A stretch of 64,000 bases of DNA. Source: JABWBH01 sp964526695 (GTDB lineage Bacteria; Planctomycetota; Phycisphaerae; UBA1845). The translations under genes were made by a program, and so were the position numbers. The notes beneath the pieces are model-generated. The model was not told where the DNA came from. It ran no database searches and saw only the letters and a program-made list of their open reading frames with translations. Numbering within the stretch: the first letter of the stretch is position 1; each line of letters begins with the position of its first letter. The DNA lies in the NCBI GenBank assembly GCA_964526695.1, contig CAZGJA010000079.1, positions 1-64,000 of the forward strand. Direction: 5' to 3'. Shown here piece by piece: positions 9,068 through 17,880 of the stretch.

Positions 9068-11176
9068 ATGGCCAAGCAAGCCGTTGGGACCATTGAACGC
9101 CATCTGGAGAAGGGCATTCTCGGCGTCGCCGTCCTTGTGCTTTTTGTCGCCGTGGGGAAGTTCCTCATCATCAGCCCCAACAAGGTTGAGCTGGTCGGCG
9201 CGGACACGGTCACGCCGGGCACCGTGGATGACAAGGTGGCCGAAGCCGCCGAGGCCGTTCGCCGGACGATCGCCGCGACCAAGCCTGTGCAGAAGCCGGT
9301 CGAATCCGTCGCGCCGGAGTTCGACAAGCGGCTGGACCCGTACCAGTTCGCCTCCCTGCCCGTCGATCTGCCGCGCGGCGTGGCGTTCCAACCGCCCGTT
9401 CCGGTGTTCTCCACGGTCGTGGCCGTCAACGTCGAGCTGGTCAAACCGCTCCCGTTGCCCAAGCCCGTGCTCGCGGCCGGGCGAAGCTGCCTGGCCTTCG
9501 AGGAGGTGTTCGACTGGGCGCCGGGAATGGATGAAGAGCAGCTCGCGCTGGACACCGACAAGGAGTACTCGCAGCCGGTGAGCTGGGTCACGGTGTCGTC
9601 CCTGTGGGATCGTGCCGCGCAGGTGAGGGAGAATGAAAAGGCCTACGCGAAGGGTCGGCAATTCTCGCTGACGGGCGGCATGGAGATTCAGCGCCGGGCG
9701 ATGCGCCCGGACGGAAGCTGGAGCGAAGAGGACTGGCAGACTATCAAGCCGTACGAGCGCGCCGCCATCGCCGATCCCGGCGAGGTGCCCCTCGAAAAAG
9801 ACCGCGACGGCAAGCTGAAAGAAACGGCGGAGAGCATCCAGGCCGCCAGCCAGTTGCTCAACCTCATCGAGGATCCCGTCGTGCAGATGAATCTGCTGCG
9901 ACCCATCGCCCCCGCGCCGGCGTGCGGCGACATGTGGGCGTATCCGAGCCTCCCCGGCTCGGACGTGCTGCTGCAGGACGATGAATACCATTGGCCCGAG
10001 GTTTCGGCGGACTACAAGCCGTCCAAGGCCACGGTGAAAGACCGCTATCCGCGATCAGAGAAGGAAAGCAAGGACTTGGACAAGCCTTGGATCACTGGCC
10101 GCAAGATCGGGCGCGAGGATCTTCTGGGCGCCGACTGGAGAGGAATGCTCAAGGCCGCAGAGAAAACCTTCATGGAAGCCCACGCTGCGGGAGACAAGGT
10201 TCTCGAGGCCAACGCCTACAACTTCGTCGCACTCGTCATGCTCAACGGTCCCACCGTTGACCCTGCCATCGCACCGGAGGCCGAGAAGGTGATCAAGCGG
10301 ATGGAAGCCGTCTCTCCCGTCAAGCAGGGCGTGACGACAGGCGGCAAGACGCCCGGCAAGACGCAAGTCGAGAAGGAGCCGCAGTTCGTCCCTCACGAGC
10401 CGCATCCCACGCAGCAGGTCTGGGCGATCGACGGTCAACCCGGCAGCCTGGTCGGCGGGCAGACGTATCAGTACCGCATCCGTGCCAAGGTGTTCAATCC
10501 GTACTTCGGACAGCCGCAATCGCTGAAGAATCCCGACGATGCCAAGGTCGCGTTCGTCACCGGTGATTGGTCCGAACCGTCCGACCCGATCTACATCGAG
10601 CCGGACACGCAGTACTTCGCACGCAGCACCAGCAAGGACAAGGACGCGGAGCATGTCACGTTTGAGATGTACAAGTGGTACGACGGACTGTGGGTGAAGG
10701 GGACGTTCAAGCTCGGCATCGGCGACCTCGTGGGAGGGGAGTCGCGGGTCCAGATCACCGAGGACGACAAGCCGAGCATCCCGTTTGACGCCGGCGCTTT
10801 GGTGCTCGACGTGAACTTCGACCGTCCGTGGTGCGGGCGCGGCAAGTCGGGCAAGGAGGGCATCCGCTACGCCGAGACGAAGGCCGCGGAGTCCATCGTC
10901 CTCGTGGACGCGGCGGGCAACATCTCCGAGCGCATCCTCGACATCGACAAGGCGACGCCGAAACAGAAGGAAATCGCCTCCAAGCTGCACGTCTATAAAC
11001 CGCCTAAGAAGGAGGAGAATCCGAACCTGCAACCTGGACAGCAGACGCCTGATCGCGGGGGCGCCGGAACTCGTGGCGGCCGATCCCTTGGCGGCATGGG
11101 CTACGGCGGCGAGGGGGGCGCGCACGGCGGCGGTGGCGAGGGCGGCGAAAAGGATCCCCCAAGGCCCAGGCCTTGA
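9068..11176 (+). CDS. Large bitopic membrane protein of pilM cluster, unknown function
   Basis: A 702-residue protein of no family I recognise. GGAGGA lies 9 nt before the ATG. One membrane helix at about residues 16-36 (GILGVAVLVLFVAVGKFLII) anchors a long, mostly soluble periplasmic region. A segment around residues 455-500 (PGSLVGGQTYQYRIRAKVFN) reads like an Ig/FN3-type beta domain. The last about 45 residues are Gly-rich low complexity ending in PRPRP. It is the last gene before the terminator at 11268-11300. Shared orientation and the same bitopic layout as the preceding gene suggest that the three products form one inner-membrane complex. Confidence 0.6.
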   Translation: MAKQAVGTIERHLEKGILGVAVLVLFVAVGKFLIISPNKVELVGADTVTPGTVDDKVAEAAEAVRRTIAATKPVQKPVESVAPEFDKRLDPYQFASLPVDLPRGVAFQPPVPVFSTVVAVNVELVKPLPLPKPVLAAGRSCLAFEEVFDWAPGMDEEQLALDTDKEYSQPVSWVTVSSLWDRAAQVRENEKAYAKGRQFSLTGGMEIQRRAMRPDGSWSEEDWQTIKPYERAAIADPGEVPLEKDRDGKLKETAESIQAASQLLNLIEDPVVQMNLLRPIAPAPACGDMWAYPSLPGSDVLLQDDEYHWPEVSADYKPSKATVKDRYPRSEKESKDLDKPWITGRKIGREDLLGADWRGMLKAAEKTFMEAHAAGDKVLEANAYNFVALVMLNGPTVDPAIAPEAEKVIKRMEAVSPVKQGVTTGGKTPGKTQVEKEPQFVPHEPHPTQQVWAIDGQPGSLVGGQTYQYRIRAKVFNPYFGQPQSLKNPDDAKVAFVTGDWSEPSDPIYIEPDTQYFARSTSKDKDAEHVTFEMYKWYDGLWVKGTFKLGIGDLVGGESRVQITEDDKPSIPFDAGALVLDVNFDRPWCGRGKSGKEGIRYAETKAAESIVLVDAAGNISERILDIDKATPKQKEIASKLHVYKPPKKEENPNLQPGQQTPDRGGAGTRGGRSLGGMGYGGEGGAHGGGGEGGEKDPPRPRP

Positions 11177-11267
11177 CGGATAAGGAGAACAAAGTCGGCC
11201 GCAGCATGGGGTACCGGGGGGACGCTTAGCCACGTACAACCCGGTTGGGTCTGCGGCGACTGCGACG

Positions 11268-11300
11268 GGGCGTCCGGACGGGAGACCGGACGCCCTTTTT
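11268..11300 (+). terminator. Rho-independent terminator of the pilM cluster
   Basis: GGGCGTCCGG (11268-11277), an 8-nt loop, CCGGACGCCC (11286-11295) and TTTTT (11296-11300): a perfect 10-bp GC-rich stem followed by a U-run, about 90 bp after the last gene of the cluster. Confidence 0.92.
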
Positions 11301-11363
11301 CATTGCGCTGCGCCTCGCCCGAAAGCGAGTCGGAGTCGCGCGCGACCCTGCTGCGGCGGACGG

Positions 11364-11392
11364 TTGGGGGGAAAGCTCATCTCCCCTATAAT
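11364..11392 (+). promoter_or_regulatory. Sigma70-type promoter for the Asn-rich surface protein
   Basis: TTGGGG (11364-11369), 17-nt spacer and a perfect TATAAT (11387-11392). It lies just after the preceding terminator and about 80 bp before the ATG at 11473, so it is well placed to drive that gene. Confidence 0.6.
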
Positions 11393-11472
11393 CAGATTCA
11401 AGGCGGCGGTGAAACCTGGCGCGCGGGACGACGTTAAAAGGAAGGGGGCGCCCCCCCCGGAATGAGGCGGAT

Positions 11473-12360
11473 ATGAGGCGAGCAGGATGGGCGGCGATGG
11501 CGATCGTAATGGCGACGGGCGCACTCGCTCGCGCCGATGTGATGCTCGATTTGCTCGTGCGCGACCTCGCCGGCAACCCGGTGGACATCATCGAGGCCGG
11601 TGACAATATCCTCGTCTTCATTCGCGCCTCCGTCACCGAGGATGACAACCCCACGCAGGACGTTCGCGTGCTTCAGTTCGATCTGCGCGCGACGGACGCC
11701 CAGCTTGAGCTGATCAATTTCGAGTGGCGGTTTCGCGCGGCCGGGCTTTTCAGCGAAGACCTCTACGAGCGGCTCACCAACCTGCCCGACCACCTCCGTG
11801 CGACGTACACGGAAGCTGAGCGGGAGCCGGGCTACATCGTCGATTTCGACGAGGATTTCCGCATTATCGCCCGCGTTCAGGTGGTGGCGCATCGCTCCGG
11901 CACGATCGACGTGACCAGCACGGATCTTTCCGATCCCGACAATACGGACGAAGGCTGCTGGTTCGTCGCGGGTTTTGACGCCCCGGTCGCCTTCACCCCG
12001 CACGACGGCACGGTCCAAGGCGGCGAGCTCTTCATTGAGGTGGAGGGCGATGACGGCTTCAACGGCAACGCCAACGTCAATGAAAACGTCAACGACAACG
12101 AAGACGACAACCTCAACGACAATGAAGACGGCAACGTCAACGTGAATGAGAACAAGAACGGCAACCTGAACGCCAACGAAAACGACAACGGCGACAACTT
12201 CAACGGCAACATCACCGACGGTCCCCGCGACGAGGGCCCACCGGTGACGGGCGGCTTCCCCTGCGGCATTGCCATGATCGGCCCGATGCTTTTTTCACTG
12301 CTGGGGCTTCTCTATCAGAAACGCACGCTGCTCGCGGCCCGGCGCCGCCGAGGGTCGTAG
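11473..12360 (+). CDS. Secreted protein with Asn-rich stalk and C-terminal membrane anchor
   Basis: Predicted surface protein of 295 residues. Signal peptide at 1-21 (ending ALARA), then a globular beta-type domain at about 22-195. A low-complexity stalk at about 198-256 consists of NVNEN/DNxND repeats. The tail has PCG, a hydrophobic helix (MIGPMLFSLLGLLY) and an Arg cluster at the extreme C-terminus. The last arrangement resembles tripartite sorting signals such as PEP-CTERM, but without the PEP motif, so membrane anchoring or sortase-like processing is inferred. GAGGCGG precedes the ATG. The Asn-rich codons form an imperfect DNA repeat at about 12060-12215. Confidence 0.75.
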   Translation: MRRAGWAAMAIVMATGALARADVMLDLLVRDLAGNPVDIIEAGDNILVFIRASVTEDDNPTQDVRVLQFDLRATDAQLELINFEWRFRAAGLFSEDLYERLTNLPDHLRATYTEAEREPGYIVDFDEDFRIIARVQVVAHRSGTIDVTSTDLSDPDNTDEGCWFVAGFDAPVAFTPHDGTVQGGELFIEVEGDDGFNGNANVNENVNDNEDDNLNDNEDGNVNVNENKNGNLNANENDNGDNFNGNITDGPRDEGPPVTGGFPCGIAMIGPMLFSLLGLLYQKRTLLAARRRRGS

Positions 12361-12608
12361 CCGCTCGTGCCCAGCCGCGCCAAGATGATGGCGCCCTCGG
12401 CTGACGTGGCCCCATGCCGCACGACTTTGCCTCGCTGCATCCCGGCAAGGTCTTGGATCGTCAGGGCATCCACATCATAATGCCGGCAAGCGATGTTCCG
12501 CTGCATCCAAGCCGGGAGCGGCCGTGCGCTTCGCGTTCCGCCGCGCTTCAGTCGCATCCAGCGACCCGGCACTGCTGGAGCGCCTCGCCGAGGGGAGTCA
12601 ACCGGACC

Positions 12609-14351
12609 ATGACCCGAACAAGACGCTTGATGATCCCGACCGTCTGGCTTTCAATGATGAACGTGGATTTGGCATTCGCCCAGACGCAGCGCGGCGACCG
12701 CTACAGCGGCTCCAATGTCGCCAGTCGAAGCGAAGTGATCGCGCGGCACGGCATGGCCTGCACGTCGCAGCCTCTTGCGACGATGGTCGCTCTCGACATC
12801 CTCAAGGCAGGCGGCAACGCGGTGGACGCCGCCATTGCCGCCAATGCGTGCCTCTCGCTCATGGAGCCGACGACCTGTGGGATCGGCGGCGATCTGTTCG
12901 CCATCGTCTGGGATGCAAAGTCGCGCAAGCTGCACGGGTTGAATGCCAGCGGAAGAAGCCCGTATGGCCTGTCATTGGAGCATCTACAGAAACTCCAACT
13001 TACGTCGATCCCCAAACATGGCCCGCTGCCGGTCACGGTGCCGGGCTGCATCGACGGCTGGTTTGAGCTGCATGGCAAATTCGGCAAGCTGCCGATGAGC
13101 CAGGTGCTGGCGCCGGCGATCCACTATGCCCAGGAGGGCTTCCCCGTCTCGGAACTCATCGCCTCCTATTGGGCCGGCGGCGAGCGCACCCTCAAGGATC
13201 AGCCCGGCTTCGCCGACACGTTCCTCCCCGGCGGCAAGGCGCCCGGCAAGGGCGACCTCTTCAGGAACCCCGGACTCGCCCGCACGCTGCAAGCCCTCGC
13301 CCATGGCGGGCGGGACGCATTCTACCGCGGAGAGCTGACCGGACGCATGGCGGCCTTCTGCGAGCAGACCGGCTGCTTCCTTCGCGAGCGGGACTTCAAT
13401 GACCACACGTCCACGTGGGACGACCCGGTCTCCACGAATTACCGCGGGTACGACGTATGGGAATTGCCGCCCAATGGCCAGGGCATCGCCGCCTTGCAGA
13501 TGCTGAACATGCTCGAGACTTACGACCTCAAGGGCTTGAAACACAACTCAGCGGAGTATCTCCACCTGCTCGTCGAAACCAAGAAGATCGTTTATGAGGA
13601 CCGCGCCATGTATTATGCGGATCCGGTCTTCTACAAGAACCCTGTCGAGCTTCTGCTTTCCAAGGACTACGCGGCAAAGCGTCGCGCTCTGGTCTCATCG
13701 GATCGCGCGCTCACGCGGATTGCTCCGGGGAATGTCCTTGTGCGGGAGGCGGACGCCAAGCTCGGCCAGGGCGACACCATCTATTTGACCGTCGCGGACA
13801 ACGATCGCAACATGGTCTCGCTGATTCAGAGCAACTACCGGGGATTCGGCTCAGGACTGTGCCCGGACGGCCTGGGTTTCTGCTTCCAAGACCGGGGCGA
13901 ATTGTTCCATCTCGACCCCGCGCACCCCAATGCCTACGCGCCGCACAAGCGCCCCTTCCACACGATCATCCCCGCATTTGTGACCAAGGACGGCCGACCC
14001 TTCATGAGCTTCGGCGTCATGGGCGGGGACATGCAACCGCAGGGCCACGTGCAGGTGTTGTGCAACATTCTCGATTTCGGCATGGGCCCCCAGGAAGCCG
14101 GCGACGCCGCGCGGTTCTACCACACCGGTTCCAGTGAGCCGACCGGCGAGGTCATGTACGACGGCGGCACACTGAATCTTGAAAGCGGAATCGGCGAGTC
14201 GGTCCGCGCCGCCCTTGTTGCAAAGGGCCACAAGCTGGGCGAGGCGCGGGGCGGATTCGGAGGATACCAGGCCATTCTGTACGACGCCACGCGCGATGTG
14301 TATTTCGGCGCCTCTGAGTTTCGCAAGGACGGCATGGCCGCCGGATACTGA
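12609..14351 (+). CDS. ggt: Gamma-glutamyltransferase family protein (Ntn hydrolase)
   Basis: Self-processing periplasmic enzyme of the GGT family, expected to cleave gamma-glutamyl amides such as glutathione or related acyl compounds. The ATG at 12609 is followed by a signal peptide (residues 1-25, ending in LAFA); GAGGGGAG lies upstream. LKAGGNAVDAAIAAN and PTTCGIGGD in the large subunit are family hallmarks. The likely autocatalytic nucleophile is T390 in GQGDTIYLTVAD, which replaces the classic TTH motif and is closer to the acylase-like branch of the family. The C-terminal MSFGVMGGDMQPQGH is also typical. Length is 580 residues, normal. It is followed after 25 bp by an ABC importer binding protein. 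Confidence 0.9.
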   Translation: MTRTRRLMIPTVWLSMMNVDLAFAQTQRGDRYSGSNVASRSEVIARHGMACTSQPLATMVALDILKAGGNAVDAAIAANACLSLMEPTTCGIGGDLFAIVWDAKSRKLHGLNASGRSPYGLSLEHLQKLQLTSIPKHGPLPVTVPGCIDGWFELHGKFGKLPMSQVLAPAIHYAQEGFPVSELIASYWAGGERTLKDQPGFADTFLPGGKAPGKGDLFRNPGLARTLQALAHGGRDAFYRGELTGRMAAFCEQTGCFLRERDFNDHTSTWDDPVSTNYRGYDVWELPPNGQGIAALQMLNMLETYDLKGLKHNSAEYLHLLVETKKIVYEDRAMYYADPVFYKNPVELLLSKDYAAKRRALVSSDRALTRIAPGNVLVREADAKLGQGDTIYLTVADNDRNMVSLIQSNYRGFGSGLCPDGLGFCFQDRGELFHLDPAHPNAYAPHKRPFHTIIPAFVTKDGRPFMSFGVMGGDMQPQGHVQVLCNILDFGMGPQEAGDAARFYHTGSSEPTGEVMYDGGTLNLESGIGESVRAALVAKGHKLGEARGGFGGYQAILYDATRDVYFGASEFRKDGMAAGY

Positions 14352-14376
14352 GGCAGGCACTTTACGTGAGGTCCCC

Positions 14377-15777
14377 ATGCCGCTATCCCCATTGCCGAAC
14401 ATTGCAAAGGGCCGGCTCGTCGCAGCCTGCGTCGCGTCGATCCTTCTCGGCTGGTATTTGTTCGCGGACACACTGCGACACTATAGCCTGATTCCCGAAG
14501 TCCCCGGCGAAGTGTGCGTGCTCCGGTTCAGGCACTTCGGAGGATATGAGGATTATCAGCTATGGCGCGATGTGATCGCCGACTTTGAGCGTGCGTGCCC
14601 TGAAATATCAGTGCGGCAGGAGTACTCCACGGCCAATCAGTCCCTCTACCATGCCAAGCTGCGACAGGAGCTGCTGGCGAACATGCCTCCCGATGTCGCG
14701 ATCGTGCAATTGGGGCCTTTTGCCGAGCTGTCGGAGAACTTCGAGCCGCTTCGGCCCGCGCCGCAGCATCTGTCGGCGTTACAGCGGCGCACGCCGGCGG
14801 GCCTCTCACTGAACCAGAGCTTGATCGACGAGCTGGATCCGCAAGCATTGCGCGCATTTCACGCCAATGGCATGCAACGAGGCGTGCCCATCAGCGGCGG
14901 AACGCTGCTCGTGTATTGCAATCCCGACTGCTTTGATCGCGCCGGGCGCGTCCTGGGCCGACCCATCGCGTTGCCGACCTCCGACTGGGATATGCAGGCG
15001 TTCAGGTCGCTGGCCGAAGAGCTGACGCTGGATATCGAGGATGATGGGCGCATGGAGCAGTTTGGCTTCTTTCACCCTCGATGGGTCTATGCGCTTCCGT
15101 TGGTCTGGTCGTTTGGAGCCGACGTGGTCGATCCGGTCACCGGGCAATGGCGGCTGACGGGTGAACCCGCGGAGTCGGCCCTTACTTTCTACAAGGAGCT
15201 GCTTACCCGCCGCCGAGTGTGCCCCAGAGAAGATGAACTGCCGCTGCTGGCGCAGGACATCGCGTTTCTCACGGGTCGAGTTGCCATGTGCATCAATGGT
15301 CCGTGGTTTGAGCCGTTCCTGAGACGGACGCGCTTGGCCGATCGATACGTGGTCGCGCCCATCCCCCGAGGCACCGGTGGACGTTGGACGCGCGTGACGT
15401 GGGATGGAGCAGTCGTGGCAGCGGGGCTTGACGACGTGCGCCAGCGCGCGGCCTGTGCGTTTGTTGCCTTCATGCTTTCAGCGCCCGTGCAGGATCGCAT
15501 CGCCGCGTCGGGGCGCGCGATCCCCGCCCGTCGCTTGTCACGCAGTGCATTCGTGCAGGGCGAACGCCGGGAGTGCCGCGCTGCCTTTGTGGATTCACTC
15601 GACTGGGCCAGGCTCGAGCCGCTGACGCCGTGGTACGTCCAGCTTGACGCGATGCTTAATCGCGAGACCCAGCGATTCCTGGACCGCAATGACGGGCGCA
15701 CGGCACGAGAATTCCTGGACGACCTTCGACGCGATCCGGTGGTTCTTGAGCACTTCGGAAGCGGGGGATCGCCATGA
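14377..15777 (+). CDS. ABC transporter substrate-binding protein, sugar (CUT1-like) type
   Basis: Extracytoplasmic binding protein of 466 residues, anchored or secreted through an N-terminal hydrophobic helix at about 15-35. There is no lipobox cysteine. The VIADFERACPEISVRQEY and PPDVAIVQLG stretches match the solute-binding family 1/8 fold used for oligosaccharides. GAGGT precedes the ATG; the longer frame upstream overlaps ggt and is not used. Its stop overlaps the next ATG by 4 bp (ATGA), so the permease is translationally coupled. The substrate cannot be read from sequence. Confidence 0.82.
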   Translation: MPLSPLPNIAKGRLVAACVASILLGWYLFADTLRHYSLIPEVPGEVCVLRFRHFGGYEDYQLWRDVIADFERACPEISVRQEYSTANQSLYHAKLRQELLANMPPDVAIVQLGPFAELSENFEPLRPAPQHLSALQRRTPAGLSLNQSLIDELDPQALRAFHANGMQRGVPISGGTLLVYCNPDCFDRAGRVLGRPIALPTSDWDMQAFRSLAEELTLDIEDDGRMEQFGFFHPRWVYALPLVWSFGADVVDPVTGQWRLTGEPAESALTFYKELLTRRRVCPREDELPLLAQDIAFLTGRVAMCINGPWFEPFLRRTRLADRYVVAPIPRGTGGRWTRVTWDGAVVAAGLDDVRQRAACAFVAFMLSAPVQDRIAASGRAIPARRLSRSAFVQGERRECRAAFVDSLDWARLEPLTPWYVQLDAMLNRETQRFLDRNDGRTAREFLDDLRRDPVVLEHFGSGGSP

Positions 15778-16781
15778 TTGCCCATCGACAAGAACGTGCG
15801 GCCATTTTTGTTGCGCCGCTGGCCATTGGCCTGGTTACCTTGACGCTTATTCCGCTTATTGCAACGGCGGCATTGTCTCTCGCTCGCTGGAACGGGCTTG
15901 ACGCGCAGGCCTTGTCTTATGCCGGCTTCGAGAATTACCGCAGCATCCTCGGCCGTGCGGCGCCAGGTTCAACTGACCATGCCGACGCGACGCGGCCTCC
16001 CGCCTCATCTGCAGAGCCGAAGGATCCGCTCTTTGGGCGAGCTTTGAAGAACTCGTTGACCTACACTGCGATGGCTGTGCCGCTGGAATTGGTTTCGGCG
16101 CTTGCAGTGGCTCTCCTCCTCGACCGCAGAGGGCGCGGCATGGTCATGCTGCGTACACTTGTGTATCTGCCTTGGCTCCTGGGCGGCGTGGCGTCTCTGG
16201 TGGTATGGGGTTGGCTGCTGAACCCGCAATTCGGGTGGATCAATGTCCTCCTCCGCGCGCTCTATGGCATGGCCGACCCCGTCGTCAAGCTCATGAGCGG
16301 AGCGGGTACATCGGGGTGGCCGATGCCGGACTGGCTGCATTCGCCGGCAAGCTGCAAGCCGGCGCTGGCGTTGATCCACCTCTGGTCGATGGGCGGGGCA
16401 GCGCTCCTGTTTCTCGCCGGGCTTCGGCGCATCCCCGCAGGATTGATTGAATGCGCCAAGCTGGATGGCGCAGGACGCTGGACGCGTCTGCGGCACGTGA
16501 AGCTCCCCCTGCTTCAACCGGTGATCGCCCTCAACGCCCTTTTCGCCGTGATCTTCGCGATGCAGAGCTTTACCGAATCGCTGATCCTCCAGAACCGTGC
16601 CCAGCGCGATGGGTTGGTCTTCGTCTCGCACTACCTCTACCGCACGGCATTCGAATCGCCCTATCGCATGGGGCGAGCGGCCGCCGCCGGTTGCGTTCTG
16701 ATGGTTGTGGTCGCCATTCTCATCGCGCCGCTGTTCGCGCTTTCGCGACGCGCTTCCTGGATGACCTCCGAATCCGAATAG
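15774..16781 (+). CDS. ABC transporter permease, sugar (MalF-like) type
   Basis: Integral membrane permease of 335 residues with about six predicted helices. The EAA-loop signature near residues 222-245 (ECAKLDGAGRW then VKLPLL) docks the ATPase. It overlaps the binding-protein gene by 4 bp. A second permease (MalG-like) and an ATPase are expected for this class but are not in the window; the next gene is convergent. It must therefore rely on subunits encoded elsewhere, or the locus is incomplete. Confidence 0.85.
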   Translation: MIAHRQERAAIFVAPLAIGLVTLTLIPLIATAALSLARWNGLDAQALSYAGFENYRSILGRAAPGSTDHADATRPPASSAEPKDPLFGRALKNSLTYTAMAVPLELVSALAVALLLDRRGRGMVMLRTLVYLPWLLGGVASLVVWGWLLNPQFGWINVLLRALYGMADPVVKLMSGAGTSGWPMPDWLHSPASCKPALALIHLWSMGGAALLFLAGLRRIPAGLIECAKLDGAGRWTRLRHVKLPLLQPVIALNALFAVIFAMQSFTESLILQNRAQRDGLVFVSHYLYRTAFESPYRMGRAAAAGCVLMVVVAILIAPLFALSRRASWMTSESE

Positions 16782-16874
16782 GTCCATGGCGCCCCGGAGA
16801 CGACGCCCGCGTGCGATCGCGCCCCGCTGCGCGGATTGCAATTTGCGATTCTCGGTGCGCGGCCCCTCATCCGC

Positions 16875-17603
16875 TTACGCACCGACTGCCTCCAGCTCGT
16901 TGCTGCGACGGCGGCGCCTGCGCTTACGAGGCGCTCCGTCCACACGAGTGTCGGGTTTTCGCGGCTGAACAGTCTCGATCAGCTCGACGGCCTCACCGAT
17001 GTCCTCGGCAAAATGATCCGCGTTCACCTCGCGCCACAAGCCGTCCGCGCGATTGAACACGCCTCCGGAGACGATGATGTTCATGGTCGCTTGAACGCCC
17101 ACCTCGCGGATCAACTCGACCAACCGCCGCACCTCCGGAACGCCTGAAGGCTGAGTGCCGTAGATCAGCAGAACCTCGGGGCGAACCTGGCCCACGAGGG
17201 TGAGAATCTCGTCGCTCGGCACGCCGCCGCCCAGGAAGAACACGCGCCAGCCGCGCGACTCCAGCAGGTCGCCGAGCATCTGCGCGCCCAGCTCCTCCGG
17301 CTCCGCGTCCGGACACGCGATGATGACCTGGCGCCCGTGCGGCGTCTGCTGCGTCAGGTGGATCTGCATCTGGTCCGCGATCGTGCGGTTGATGCGGGTC
17401 GCCATGCGCTCCGTGGCCGTGTTGATGCGGTCGTCCCGATAGAGCGCTTCGATGCGCGTCATCGCGGGCCAGAGAAGTTCCTCATAAATGTGGGAAGGCT
17501 CGGGCATGGCGGTGAGGGCTTCCGCGGCGATCTCCCGGCAGGGGCGGCGCTCTCCGCGCTGAAGGAAAGCCAGGTAGCGATCAAGGCAATTCGAGATTGG
17601 CAT
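16875..17603 (-). CDS. Cobalamin-binding-domain protein with variant ligand motif
   Basis: The 242-residue chain has an N-terminal helical cap (B12-binding_2-like, about 1-80) and a Rossmann-type B12-binding domain (about 90-220; LGDLLESRGWRVFFLGGG). In methionine-synthase and CarH-type proteins the loop carries ExHxLG with the cobalt-ligating His; here it reads EPEELG (101-106), so that His is replaced by Glu. The tail is strongly basic (RKRRRRRR). The ATG at 17603 is preferred over one at 17618 because GGAG lies 9 nt upstream. No HTH domain is seen. A light or B12 sensor accessory or an effector that binds another ligand are both possible. Confidence 0.75.
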   Translation of the reverse strand: MPISNCLDRYLAFLQRGERRPCREIAAEALTAMPEPSHIYEELLWPAMTRIEALYRDDRINTATERMATRINRTIADQMQIHLTQQTPHGRQVIIACPDAEPEELGAQMLGDLLESRGWRVFFLGGGVPSDEILTLVGQVRPEVLLIYGTQPSGVPEVRRLVELIREVGVQATMNIIVSGGVFNRADGLWREVNADHFAEDIGEAVELIETVQPRKPDTRVDGAPRKRRRRRRSNELEAVGA

Positions 17604-17880
17604 GAACCGAAACTCCATTGCCCGGGACCAGGATCGGCGCACGCCCAGCGGCGCGGGCATCCTGCCCCAGCCCAACGTTCGGTCCAACGGGCCAACTCGT
17701 TTACGGTCGATGCTCCACCTCGACCCGACTCTTCATGACGCCAGAGGTATCGGCAGGGCCCGTCCTCTGTCTTGAACCCCCACTCTCCCATGACACAAAC
17801 GGGAAGTGCACAGAAGCCAGCCGCCGTTTCGCGTCGCCCCAACAGCGGGCGACGCGCCGAACAAAGTCCACGGCAAGGCC

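Noticed and set aside
12315..12572. Antisense ORF of 85 codons upstream of ggt
   Set aside because: It has a non-random-looking middle but no recognised family, overlaps two gene ends and has no RBS; not enough to call a gene or pseudogene.
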